Source: Proteobacteria bacterium ST_bin14 (lineage in GTDB: Bacteria; Pseudomonadota; Alphaproteobacteria; Sphingomonadales; Sphingomonadaceae). Taken from it: DNA of 60,828 nucleotides. Shown in pieces: positions 45,352 through 53,396 of the stretch. The DNA is taken from positions 1-60,828 of the forward strand of contig MSXR01000022.1 in the NCBI GenBank assembly GCA_002083655.1, given 5' to 3'. Position 1 is the first letter of the stretch. Every line of letters begins with the position of its first letter. Position numbers and translations under genes: made by a program. The notes under the pieces are model-generated. The model was not told where the DNA came from. It searched no databases and was given only the letters and a program-made list of their open reading frames with translations.

Positions 45352-46464
45352 TCAATGCGCGCCATGCCCCTTGGCAAGATATAGATCGGACTGCATTTCT
45401 TCCAGCCGTGATACCGTCCGCTCAAATTCAAATGCACCGTCGCCCGTGGTATAAAGCGCGCCTGGCGCGGCGTCGGCCGCCGCAATCAGCTTCACACTGT
45501 TTTCGTACAGCGCATCGATCAACGTTACAAAACGGGCGGCTTCGTTCCGGTTTTCAGGCCCCAGTTGCGGGATGCCAACGATCATCACGGTATGGAACCG
45601 ACGGGCAATGGCGAGGTAATCGGCCGCCCCGCGCGGTTCGCCGCACAGCCGTTTAAAAGAGAATACCGCCACCCCTTTGAGACTTTTAGGCACATGTAAC
45701 GTCCGCCCGCCCTGCACCGGGATATCCTCGGTCGGCACATGGGCGCGGTCTTCAGGCGGATAATCCGTCAGGCGGAAAAACGCGCTCGACAGGGCTTTCG
45801 TTGATGCCGCGCCATTCGGCACCATCCACATATCCATATTACCCAGCCGGTCGCGCCGATAATCAATCGGCCCGTTCAAGCCGATTACCTGGGCACGTTC
45901 ATGGATCAGATCGATAAAGGGCAAGAACAGGCTGCGGTTCAGCCCATCCTTGTACAAATCCTGCGGCGGGCGATTGGACGTTGCCACCACCGTCAACCCG
46001 CGCGCCCACATCGCCATGAACAGCCGTGACAGGATGGCGGCATCGGCGGTATTGTTCACGACCATTTCGTCAAACGCGATCAGCCGCGTTTCCCCCACCA
46101 TCGCGGTGGCGACGGGGACGATCGGGTCGCCTGCTTCCTTCTTGCGCTCCTCCGCCAGGCGCTGATGAACTTCGAGCATGAATTCATGGAAATGGACGCG
46201 GCGTTTGCGGCGAATATCCACACAGCTGAAAAACAAATCCATCAGCATCGATTTGCCGCGACCGACGCCACCCCACAGATAGACGCCGCGCGGTGGCTCT
46301 GGCGGGCGGCGCAGCGCGCGCCACAGCACAGAACCGCGTTTGGGTGCCGACTCCAGATCGGTGGCAAGCGCCGCCAGCGTCAGCACTGCCGATTGCTGTT
46401 CCCGGTCGGGACGAAGCTCACCCGCCTTGAGCAACTGGTTATAGCGATCGATCACAAAGGTCAT
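45352..46464 (-). CDS. zapE: Cell division protein ZapE (AFG1-like ATPase)
   Basis: A 370-aa P-loop ATPase related to mitochondrial AFG1/LACE1. Walker A is GGVGRGKS (65-72) and Walker B is RLIAFDEM; later blocks include ATSNRPPQDLYKDGLNR and FKRLCGEPRGAADYL. In Escherichia coli ZapE destabilises FtsZ polymers at the division ring. It overlaps the hotdog thioesterase gene by four bases and lies upstream of mdh, a neighbourhood also common in other alphaproteobacteria. Confidence 0.94.
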   Translation of the reverse strand: MTFVIDRYNQLLKAGELRPDREQQSAVLTLAALATDLESAPKRGSVLWRALRRPPEPPRGVYLWGGVGRGKSMLMDLFFSCVDIRRKRRVHFHEFMLEVHQRLAEERKKEAGDPIVPVATAMVGETRLIAFDEMVVNNTADAAILSRLFMAMWARGLTVVATSNRPPQDLYKDGLNRSLFLPFIDLIHERAQVIGLNGPIDYRRDRLGNMDMWMVPNGAASTKALSSAFFRLTDYPPEDRAHVPTEDIPVQGGRTLHVPKSLKGVAVFSFKRLCGEPRGAADYLAIARRFHTVMIVGIPQLGPENRNEAARFVTLIDALYENSVKLIAAADAAPGALYTTGDGAFEFERTVSRLEEMQSDLYLAKGHGAH

Positions 46465-46931
46465 GTCGTCACTGGCCTGGGCCCGGTTGGCTTGCGAATC
46501 GTGCCGGAAAAGGCGGCAATCCGCTCGTCACTATCAGCCTGAACAATCAACCCGCGCAAAAACAACAGACGGCCGGTTTCCTTGAGCAATTCAACTTGCG
46601 CTTCAAGCGGCGTATCGGCTGAACCCGCGCCGATAAACTGCGTTGACAGATCAAGCGTCACTGCTGTGCCCGCCTCAATCAAGCCAAAGCCGCGCGACGC
46701 CGCGAACAGCGCGATATCGATAAAGCCCAACAGCGCCCCGCCATGAATGCGACCGGACAAATTGGTGTGAACCTGCGCAGGTTGCATGCGGACGCGGGCG
46801 AGTTTTCCCTCAACCTTCAGCAGGAACGGCCCGAACAGGCTGTTAAACCGCGTGGGATCGTTCAGCGTCCATGTCATCCAGCCGGGGTGATCGGCGGATT
46901 GCTGGTAGATGAAATGGGGAGAGGAATTCAC
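46461..46931 (-). CDS. PaaI-family hotdog thioesterase
   Basis: A 156-aa hotdog-fold protein with the motif GRIHGGALLGFID on the central helix, where the Gly/Asp positions polarise the thioester. Members hydrolyse acyl-CoA or aryl-CoA thioesters; the substrate is not known here. It overlaps zapE in ATGA, implying joint translation. The upstream 116-bp gap to sdhB shows no feature I can name. Confidence 0.82.
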   Translation of the reverse strand: MNSSPHFIYQQSADHPGWMTWTLNDPTRFNSLFGPFLLKVEGKLARVRMQPAQVHTNLSGRIHGGALLGFIDIALFAASRGFGLIEAGTAVTLDLSTQFIGAGSADTPLEAQVELLKETGRLLFLRGLIVQADSDERIAAFSGTIRKPTGPRPVTT

Positions 46932-47047
46932 CAGCTAACTTTCCCAACTGCCCCCGTAGTGGCGGGGTTCCAGAGTCGCAGGCGATACCGCTGACGCCCC
47001 TGGCCCCGCAGGCACGAGGGAATATTAGTTGCGTGCGATCACGCCGA

Positions 47048-47848
47048 TCACACCACCCGTTCGACTTCCATCTTCTTAATCTCGGCAATCGCCTTGGCGG
47101 GGTTCAGGCCCTTGGGGCACACATTCGCGCAGTTCATGATCGTATGGCAGCGATAGAGACGGAACGGATCCTGCAGCTCATCCAGCCGCTCACCCGTCAT
47201 CTCGTCGCGACTATCAGCCAGCCAGCGATACGCCTGGAGCAGAATTGCCGGCCCCAGAAACTTGTCGGCATTCCACCAATAGCTGGGGCAGCTGGTTGAA
47301 CAGCAAGCGCACAAAATACACTCATACAGCCCGTCCAGCTTTGCCCGGTCAGCCGGCGACTGGAGCCGCTCCTTGCCCGATGGCGGTGGTGTTACCGTCT
47401 GCAGCCAAGGTTTGATGGAGGCATATTGCGCATAGAAATGCGTGAAATCAGGCACCAGATCCTTGATGACAGACATGGCGGGAAGCGGCGTGATTTGCAC
47501 ATCGCCCTTCACCTCATCAATCGCTTTGGTGCAGGCGAGGGTGTTGGTGCCATCGATGTTCATCGAGCATGAGCCGCAAATCCCCTCACGACACGACCGG
47601 CGGAAGGTGAGCGACGAATCCTGCTCCGCCTTCATCTTGATCAGCGCGTCGAGCACCATCGGACCGCATTCGTCGAGATTAATCTCAAACGTGTCAAAAT
47701 GCGGGTTCTGGCCGCTATCGGGGTCATAACGATAGACTTTGAACTTCTTAATCCGCGTCGCTTCGCTGCCGTCGGCCGATTTGGCAGCTTTATGAACCTT
47801 GCCCTGGGGCTTGATCTTGCTGTTCTTCGGCAGGAAAAATTCGGCCAT
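47048..47848 (-). CDS. sdhB: Succinate dehydrogenase iron-sulfur subunit
   Basis: A 266-aa subunit of complex II carrying three iron-sulfur centres: [2Fe-2S] in CREGICGSCSMNIDGTNTLAC, and the [4Fe-4S]/[3Fe-4S] ligands in CILCACCSTSCP and CHTIMNCANVCP. It passes electrons from FAD in SdhA to ubiquinone. It is separated from sdhCDA by about 5.5 kb of unrelated genes, two of them on the other strand, so it must have its own promoter in the 227-bp gap upstream. Confidence 0.96.
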   Translation of the reverse strand: MAEFFLPKNSKIKPQGKVHKAAKSADGSEATRIKKFKVYRYDPDSGQNPHFDTFEINLDECGPMVLDALIKMKAEQDSSLTFRRSCREGICGSCSMNIDGTNTLACTKAIDEVKGDVQITPLPAMSVIKDLVPDFTHFYAQYASIKPWLQTVTPPPSGKERLQSPADRAKLDGLYECILCACCSTSCPSYWWNADKFLGPAILLQAYRWLADSRDEMTGERLDELQDPFRLYRCHTIMNCANVCPKGLNPAKAIAEIKKMEVERVV

Positions 47849-48075
47849 TGCTCAACTCGTCCTATCAGTAGCGCGGGGCGATACCGTCCCCTGCCGACAG
47901 GCGATACATGAGCGCGCGCGGCCCCGCAAATGTTTGTGCGGTGTAATTGGATTTGTTTCTCCACCCCAATTTTTGCTTAGTGCAACCCGATTGACGCCAG
48001 TGTCCGCCGCCCCATCTTTACCGCAGACGCCGACGGACGATCGCTCCGACGCGCAGATCGAAAGGAAAAAGGCAG
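47849..48075. other. Divergent promoter region between sdhB and an SDR gene
   Basis: This 227-bp gap lies between two divergent genes and should hold both promoters. Apart from a run of GATCGTCGGCGTC-like GC-rich sequence and an AAGGAAAAAGG ribosome-binding site for the plus-strand gene, I see no clear motif. Confidence 0.4.
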
Positions 48076-48819
48076 ATGAGCAACAGATTGGACGGCAAAA
48101 AGGCGATCGTCACCGGCGGATCGCGCGGGATTGGCGCTGCAATCGCCAAGCGGCTGGCGGCAGACGGTGCTGATGTCGTCATCACCTATGCCGGCAATGA
48201 AGCCGCCGCGAGCCAGACCGTTGCCGCCATCGCCGCCACCGGGCGCAAAGGCGCCGCCATTCAGGCCAATGCCGCCGATGCAAAGGCCACCGCCGCCGCC
48301 ATCGCGCAGGCGGTCGAAACGCTGGGCGGACTTGATATCCTGATCCACAATGCCGGGGTCGCCGATTTCGCCCCCATCGCCAACGACACACAGGATAACT
48401 TTGACCGGACCTTTGCCATCAATGTCGAAGGGGTATTTGCGGGCACCAAGGCCGCTGTACCGCTGATAAACGATGGCGGACGAATCCTGATCATTGGCAG
48501 CATCAATGCCCATTCGATGCCGGTGCAGGGCGGCGCGGTCTATGGCGCGACCAAAGCGGCGGTCGCTGGCCTCGCGCGAGGCTGGGCGCGCGATCTGGGC
48601 CCACGCGGCATTTTGGTCAACGTCATTCAGCCCGGGCCAATCGATACTGATCTGAACCCCGCCGACGGGCCGTTTGCGGCCGTGCTGACCCCGCATGTTG
48701 CGCTTGGCCGCTATGGAAAAGTGGAGGAAGTCGCCGCGCTTGCCGCTTTCCTGGCCAGCAACGAGGCAAGCTACATCACCGGCGCTGCCATCGATGTGGA
48801 CGGCGGGTTCACCATCTGA
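48076..48819 (+). CDS. SDR family oxidoreductase
   Basis: A 247-aa short-chain dehydrogenase of the classical type. It has the nucleotide motif TGGSRGIG near residue 14, the NAG segment HNAG, a catalytic Ser in IGSINAHS, and the YxxxK motif YGATK. The best general match is a 3-oxoacyl-ACP reductase-like enzyme; the substrate is unknown. It lies inside the interval that separates sdhB from sdhA, on the opposite strand, 39 bp before an FMN oxidase gene. Confidence 0.88.
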   Translation: MSNRLDGKKAIVTGGSRGIGAAIAKRLAADGADVVITYAGNEAAASQTVAAIAATGRKGAAIQANAADAKATAAAIAQAVETLGGLDILIHNAGVADFAPIANDTQDNFDRTFAINVEGVFAGTKAAVPLINDGGRILIIGSINAHSMPVQGGAVYGATKAAVAGLARGWARDLGPRGILVNVIQPGPIDTDLNPADGPFAAVLTPHVALGRYGKVEEVAALAAFLASNEASYITGAAIDVDGGFTI

Positions 48820-48858
48820 ACACTTGATGATCCAGGTCGAGCCGACTAGCCACCCGCA

Positions 48859-50007
48859 ATGCGGCTCGACCAATGTCACAATATCGATGATTTCCGGCGG
48901 CTCGCCAAGGCGCGGCTGCCGGGCCCCGTATTTCACTATATAGACGGGGCAGCCGATGACGAGGTGACCCGGCGGCGCAACACCGCTGCGTATGAAAGCT
49001 GCGACCTTGTTCCCAACGTGCTGGCCGGGGTGGAGCAGATCGACACACGGGTAACGGTGATGGGCAAGCAGATTGCGATGCCGCTGTTCCTGTCGCCCAC
49101 CGCGCTGCAACGCCTGTTCCACTGGCGCGGCGAGCGCGCTGTGGCAGCGGCGGCGGAGAAGTTCGACACCTGGTTTGGCATTTCATCGCTTGCCACCGTC
49201 AGCATCGAAGAAATTGGCCGCACGATCGCCAGCCCCAAGCTGTTTCAGCTCTATGTGCACAAAGACAAGGGGTTGAACGCGGCAATGATCGCCGCGTGCA
49301 AAGCCGCGAAGTTCGACGCGATCGCGCTGACGGTCGACACGATTGTTGGCGGTAACCGCGAGCGGTGCCTGCGCACCGGCTTCACCTCGCCACCCCGGAT
49401 CACCCCTGCGTCCGCGCTCAGCTTTGCGATGCATCCGCGTTGGACGCTCGATTATCTGCTGCGCGAACCGTTTGAGCTATCCAACCTAAAGGATTATCTC
49501 GACGAAGGATCACGCAAATCCATGTCGGTGGGTGAATATTTCACCAACATGCTCGATCAGTCGCTCGACTGGAAAACCGCCGAGGCAATTCGCGCCGATT
49601 GGGGCGGGCAGTTTTGCCTGAAGGGAATCATGTCTGTCGACGATGCGCGGCGCGCGGTGGATATTGGCGCCACCGCGATCATGGTCTCCAACCATGGTGG
49701 GCGGCAATTGGACGGTAGCCGCGCGCCTTTTGACCAACTTGCCGAGATTGTCGACGCTGTGGGTGACCGGATTGATGTGATCTGCGACGGTGGCATCACC
49801 CGGGGCAGCCATGTGCTGAAGGCGTTGAGCGTGGGCGCGAAAGCCTGTTCGGGCGGGCGGCTATACCTCTATGCACTCGCCGCTGCGGGCCAGGCCGGGG
49901 TCGAACGCGCGCTGGGTAATCTGCAAGCCGAAATCGTCCGCGACATGAAGCTGATGGGGGCAAAATCAGTCGCCGACCTGGGCCGGGGCAATTTGCGCTG
50001 GCGATAG
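48859..50007 (+). CDS. lldD: FMN-dependent alpha-hydroxy-acid dehydrogenase (L-lactate dehydrogenase-like)
   Basis: A 382-aa TIM-barrel flavoprotein of the glycolate oxidase/lactate dehydrogenase family. The start FRRLAKARLPGPVFHYIDGA, PLFLSPTALQRL, and the active-site block SNHGGRQLDG (catalytic His, substrate-binding Arg) are typical. It oxidises a 2-hydroxy acid, probably L-lactate, and feeds electrons to quinone or oxygen. The gene symbol is by family resemblance. It lies in the gap between sdhB and sdhA. Confidence 0.85.
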   Translation: MRLDQCHNIDDFRRLAKARLPGPVFHYIDGAADDEVTRRRNTAAYESCDLVPNVLAGVEQIDTRVTVMGKQIAMPLFLSPTALQRLFHWRGERAVAAAAEKFDTWFGISSLATVSIEEIGRTIASPKLFQLYVHKDKGLNAAMIAACKAAKFDAIALTVDTIVGGNRERCLRTGFTSPPRITPASALSFAMHPRWTLDYLLREPFELSNLKDYLDEGSRKSMSVGEYFTNMLDQSLDWKTAEAIRADWGGQFCLKGIMSVDDARRAVDIGATAIMVSNHGGRQLDGSRAPFDQLAEIVDAVGDRIDVICDGGITRGSHVLKALSVGAKACSGGRLYLYALAAAGQAGVERALGNLQAEIVRDMKLMGAKSVADLGRGNLRWR

Positions 50008-50047
50008 GGGCCAACCGGGTGGGGGTGTGGCATCGTGGCTCCCCTGC

Positions 50048-51064
50048 TCAATTGCTGAGCCGAAAGGCAAATTCCGGGCGAACCATCTCCCGGTTTTCAA
50101 TCAATCGCGATTCCGTATCGGCCAGTGTTGCCCGCAGATCGGCCGATACCGAACTGTTGTTGATGTAATAGCTATGCTGCACGACCGGATCGGATCGAGC
50201 GGCAATCCGGTAACAATCAACGACGATGACCTTTTTCGGTAACAAGTCCAACATCCGTGGTCCATCTGACCCAAGCCGATCAGGGTTGGTTTTGGTCGAG
50301 TCGGAAACCAGCAGCGCTCGATCATTACGATTGAAATAAACCGTGACCCGGCGCCCCAACATCGGCAATTTTTTCAGCTTTTCATCGGTTTCAAACGCGT
50401 CATCATCCTCGTCCGGTGCCGCCAGGATGATCTGATCGAACAACCGGACCAGCCGGCGCGAATCCTTGGCGCAAATCGCCTGCAGCCCCTGTCGCAAAAC
50501 ATAGGCGCCCATCGAATGCGCCACGATATGCAACGCTTGGCGACACCGGGTTTCATCATCCAAACCAGCAACAAAATCGAGCAGTTTCAGATAGGTTCGG
50601 GCCAGCGCGGGGCCGGATGCGCGAGCATCCTCACGATCACTATAATAGGACATGAAGGGCACCATCGTGCCGTCCGATGGCCAGCTGAAAACAATGATGT
50701 TGGGATTATTGGCAAGTTCAGCACCCAACCTGGCCCCCGCCTTTAACGCCTCCATAAAAGTTACGTTGAAACCGTGGATGAAGACAACTGTATCGCGCTT
50801 GCCAACTGCCATTGCTTCATGAAGCGATGTGAGCAACATATTACTGCCCGATGTAACAAAGCCTGCAGCAGGCTGAACTGCCAGTGTTTCATCAAACACG
50901 GTTATTGAGTTCATCAACGGGGTTTGGCCGGTAACGTCAAATTCTGCCTTGCCGAACCGCAGTGACGCGACGCCATCGGGATTGAAACGCCCACCAAATA
51001 ATGCTTTCGCATTTTCCGGAATATGGTTGCGATTTGTGACGAAGTGCACGGTAACGCTCATCAC
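50048..51064 (-). CDS. Alpha/beta hydrolase (DUF900 type)
   Basis: A 338-aa hydrolase. The segment DTVVFIHGFNVTF (about 91-103) and FSWPSDG (127-133) are typical of the DUF900 group, and the nucleophile elbow AHSMGA puts the catalytic Ser at residue 184. The N-terminal 80 residues (VTVHFVTNRN) resemble the strand that precedes this domain in the group. The function is unknown. It is encoded on the minus strand downstream of the C13 peptidase gene, with a 73-bp gap. Confidence 0.82.
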   Translation of the reverse strand: MMSVTVHFVTNRNHIPENAKALFGGRFNPDGVASLRFGKAEFDVTGQTPLMNSITVFDETLAVQPAAGFVTSGSNMLLTSLHEAMAVGKRDTVVFIHGFNVTFMEALKAGARLGAELANNPNIIVFSWPSDGTMVPFMSYYSDREDARASGPALARTYLKLLDFVAGLDDETRCRQALHIVAHSMGAYVLRQGLQAICAKDSRRLVRLFDQIILAAPDEDDDAFETDEKLKKLPMLGRRVTVYFNRNDRALLVSDSTKTNPDRLGSDGPRMLDLLPKKVIVVDCYRIAARSDPVVQHSYYINNSSVSADLRATLADTESRLIENREMVRPEFAFRLSN

Positions 51065-51137
51065 GGCCCCCCGATTATGTACCGATGTACTTACGTATCA
51101 CAATCGCTGTTCATAAGCAATTTTGAACGGAAACCGG

Positions 51138-52133
51138 TTATCGGGTTGTCAGCATCGAAACAGCGGGCTGACCCACCGGGGCTGTCGCTGCCGCTGGGGT
51201 GCGCCGGTCGAGCTCGGCGAGCCACGCCGTCGCCTTGTCGCCGATCAACGTCTGGGGCTGTGAGGGCTTTAGCCCACCGTCACTCTCCCACTTCGCCACC
51301 AGCGCAGTGGCTTCGCGGCTGGCCGCCGCCAGCGGTTGCGCCTTGCGCAGCGCGTGGTTGATCAGCGCATCACCGTAAAACGTCCAGTCATTGTCAGATT
51401 GGCAGCCAAAGGATGATCGGTCGCCGGAAGACGCCGTCAAAACCGCCGTGTCCGCGTCGGCCAGGGCCGGCACAAAAACCCCGGCATAACAGGCGCTGAC
51501 AATCACCAGCCGCCGCCCAATCCCCAGCGCGCCCAGCATCGCGGCCAGCCGATCGGGCGAGATCGCGCCGAATCCCTGATCGGCATCATTGTACACAATC
51601 CCAATCGGCGCGCCGTGGCTGGTGGTGTACAGCACCAAAACATCTTCTTGCGGATCATAAACCTCGGCAATGCGCGCAAGGGCAAGGCTCAAATGATCGG
51701 GGCTGCCGCGCGGCAAGTCACTTGGCGCAGAGCCGTCTGTCCCGGCCAGCACAATCGTTCGGCCCACCGCGTCATACCGTCGGGCGAGCACCTTGCCCGC
51801 CTCGCGCACTTCGCGCCCAAATACCGGATCGCTATCAAGCGCAATCGCCACGACATAGGCATCAACGACGCCCTTTCGCTGCGGCAGCAACCCGGCCAGC
51901 GCGCGCGCCATCCGGCGGTGTTCGGCCAGAATATCATCGGGAGACCGATCCCGCTCAATCTGCATGCCGCCATTGGCATAGGCCACAATATCCGCTTCGG
52001 TTGCCCCGATGGACGGTGGCGGGCGCGTATGCTGCGGCGCGCGATACGGCAGTGATTGCTGCGCGGTGGACGCCCCTGCCAGGCCAGCGAACACCGCTGC
52101 AATGATGATCCGTAATGCCCCTGCTACCCGCAC
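51138..52133 (-). CDS. C13 (legumain-like) family cysteine peptidase, exported
   Basis: A 331-aa caspase-fold peptidase. After a signal peptide (MRVAGALRIIIAAVFAG, cut near AQQ) the catalytic dyad appears as His173 in YTTSHGAP and Cys215 in VSACYAG, the arrangement of clan CD peptidases of the legumain family. Nearby ILTASSGD-type residues (VLTASSGDRSSFG) form the specificity loop. I chose GTG 52133, because AAGGGG lies six bases upstream; a TTG at 52187 is the other option. Its role in bacteria is not settled. Confidence 0.82.
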   Translation of the reverse strand: MRVAGALRIIIAAVFAGLAGASTAQQSLPYRAPQHTRPPPSIGATEADIVAYANGGMQIERDRSPDDILAEHRRMARALAGLLPQRKGVVDAYVVAIALDSDPVFGREVREAGKVLARRYDAVGRTIVLAGTDGSAPSDLPRGSPDHLSLALARIAEVYDPQEDVLVLYTTSHGAPIGIVYNDADQGFGAISPDRLAAMLGALGIGRRLVIVSACYAGVFVPALADADTAVLTASSGDRSSFGCQSDNDWTFYGDALINHALRKAQPLAAASREATALVAKWESDGGLKPSQPQTLIGDKATAWLAELDRRTPAAATAPVGQPAVSMLTTR

Positions 52134-52283
52134 ACCGCGCCCCTTATGATCAGCCGATATGTCGGGGGTTCGGGGCGAGCGTGTCAACGCACATTTCGGG
52201 GCATAAAGAGCGCAGCGCGCGTCGATGCAAGAATGTACCGTGCAACAACCAATGCTGGAGTCCCCGTACTTGACGAGCTTGGT

Positions 52284-52324
52284 GCGCTGATGATTGCCAA
52301 TGTGGCAACGACAAGCATCAGCGC
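52284..52324. repeat. Stem-loop in the C13 upstream region
   Basis: gcgctgatg at 52284-52292 pairs with catcagcgc at 52316-52324, and an inner stem ttgcc/ggcaa lies between. It is part of a 380-bp stretch (52134-52513) that shows no convincing gene, and it might be a terminator for the minus-strand gene at 52514 or a regulator site. Confidence 0.4.
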
Positions 52325-52346
52325 GCCGAAAACCGCCCCCTATAGT

Positions 52347-52440
52347 CCGTCACCCCGGGCCTGACCCGGGGTCCCGCTGCCTAGCCCCACAGCTGCCCGA
52401 CCTTGAAAAGCGGGACCCCGGCTCAAGGCCGGGGTGACGG
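52347..52440. repeat. Inverted palindromic repeat with ccgggcctgacccgg arm
   Basis: ccgtcaccccgggcctgacc and its partner ending ggccggggtgacgg face each other across about 40 bases, with inner arms gggtcccgct and agcgggaccc. The sequence type, with a gtcaccccgg start and a gacccggggtcccgc core, is a common dispersed repeat in sphingomonads; here it lies in the gap between the C13 peptidase and the SecDF-head-like gene. Confidence 0.75.
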
Positions 52441-52513
52441 TAGGGGGTAGGAGCGGGTATCGCCTCAAAGCCGGTCATAAAAATGGCTCGTTCAGACGCC
52501 TAAAACTGGACCG

Positions 52514-53242
52514 TCAGCTTTCCGTTTTAACCGCGCCGTGCGGATGGCCGAGGATGGATGCCCAGCAGGCATCCATGGCCACTTCCCTCGCCCGTACCAA
52601 CGTCGCGGAGGGTGGACCCGCAATCCATAGCTGTCCTGTGGAATTGGCTTCATTTACATTGGGCCGCGCTATACTCGTTCCGTCCAAGGAGATGTTGAGC
52701 CGAACATTCGCCGCGCGACCGGTAAGCGCTTCCCATGCTTCGGCCGCTCGTGGGTTCAGCTTGATGGCCAGAGCATCTTGGCCAAATGCCGCATTAGGTA
52801 GGATCTCCGCCTCTTTTACTGTCGTGCGACAGAGGTGAAGATTGCCTACCCAAAGGCCCTGCTTTCGAGGTTTTAAAGCTTGGCGCAGCTTCTCATAAAA
52901 TAATGTTAGTGACGCCGTCGCACTGGCGAGTTGCGCTTCGATCCTCTTGGTGTTGCAGGCGCCGTTGAACGCGATCTGGACGGGCGGTTCGTTTGTTTCG
53001 ACGTGACCCCAGACTTCTTCGAAGTTGCCGACAGCACGCGCCTGGCGCTGATAGAGTTCGTCTAGACGGTCTTCCAACCGCTTGTTGGGGTGACGGTGAA
53101 GGCAATCAGCCATTTGCTCCAACGAAGCCTCCACTGTGAGCAACACAGTCGGCAAATCTTGAACGGAGTCTTGTGGCAGTCTTTCGATGGGCACGGCCAT
53201 GCTCAGCATGCCCAAGCCCAAAAGGAGGTTTGCAACTGCCAT
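52514..53242 (-). CDS. Hypothetical protein with a SecDF P1-head-like C-terminus
   Basis: A 242-aa protein with a hydrophobic N-terminus (MAVANLLLGLGMLSMAVPIE) that may be a signal peptide or anchor. Residues about 165-225 (LNPRAAEAWEALTGRAANVR ... DGTSIARPNVNEA) resemble the P1-head subdomain of SecD, which has the same LTPEGAxxFxxLT...DGxVLSxP pattern. The rest is unfamiliar. It is the gene next to sdhA on the same strand, in the 5.5-kb insert that separates sdhA from sdhB. Confidence 0.65.
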   Translation of the reverse strand: MAVANLLLGLGMLSMAVPIERLPQDSVQDLPTVLLTVEASLEQMADCLHRHPNKRLEDRLDELYQRQARAVGNFEEVWGHVETNEPPVQIAFNGACNTKRIEAQLASATASLTLFYEKLRQALKPRKQGLWVGNLHLCRTTVKEAEILPNAAFGQDALAIKLNPRAAEAWEALTGRAANVRLNISLDGTSIARPNVNEANSTGQLWIAGPPSATLVRAREVAMDACWASILGHPHGAVKTES

Positions 53243-53396
53243 GTGGGTAACTCAGCAGGTCGCGCTGACATAAGCAATAGGTTGCCTTCTGCCACATACT
53301 CTCATGAACAGATGGCACCTTGCGCAACGCGCGCGCCAACAGCGGACAGTCAGCAGTCCACCAATATCGACCATTCCGACCCTGCAACCTCAGGCC

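Noticed and set aside
52146..52364. 72-aa plus-strand open frame upstream of the C13 gene
   Set aside because: No ribosome-binding site, overlaps a stem-loop and the C13 start region, and runs into a dispersed repeat.
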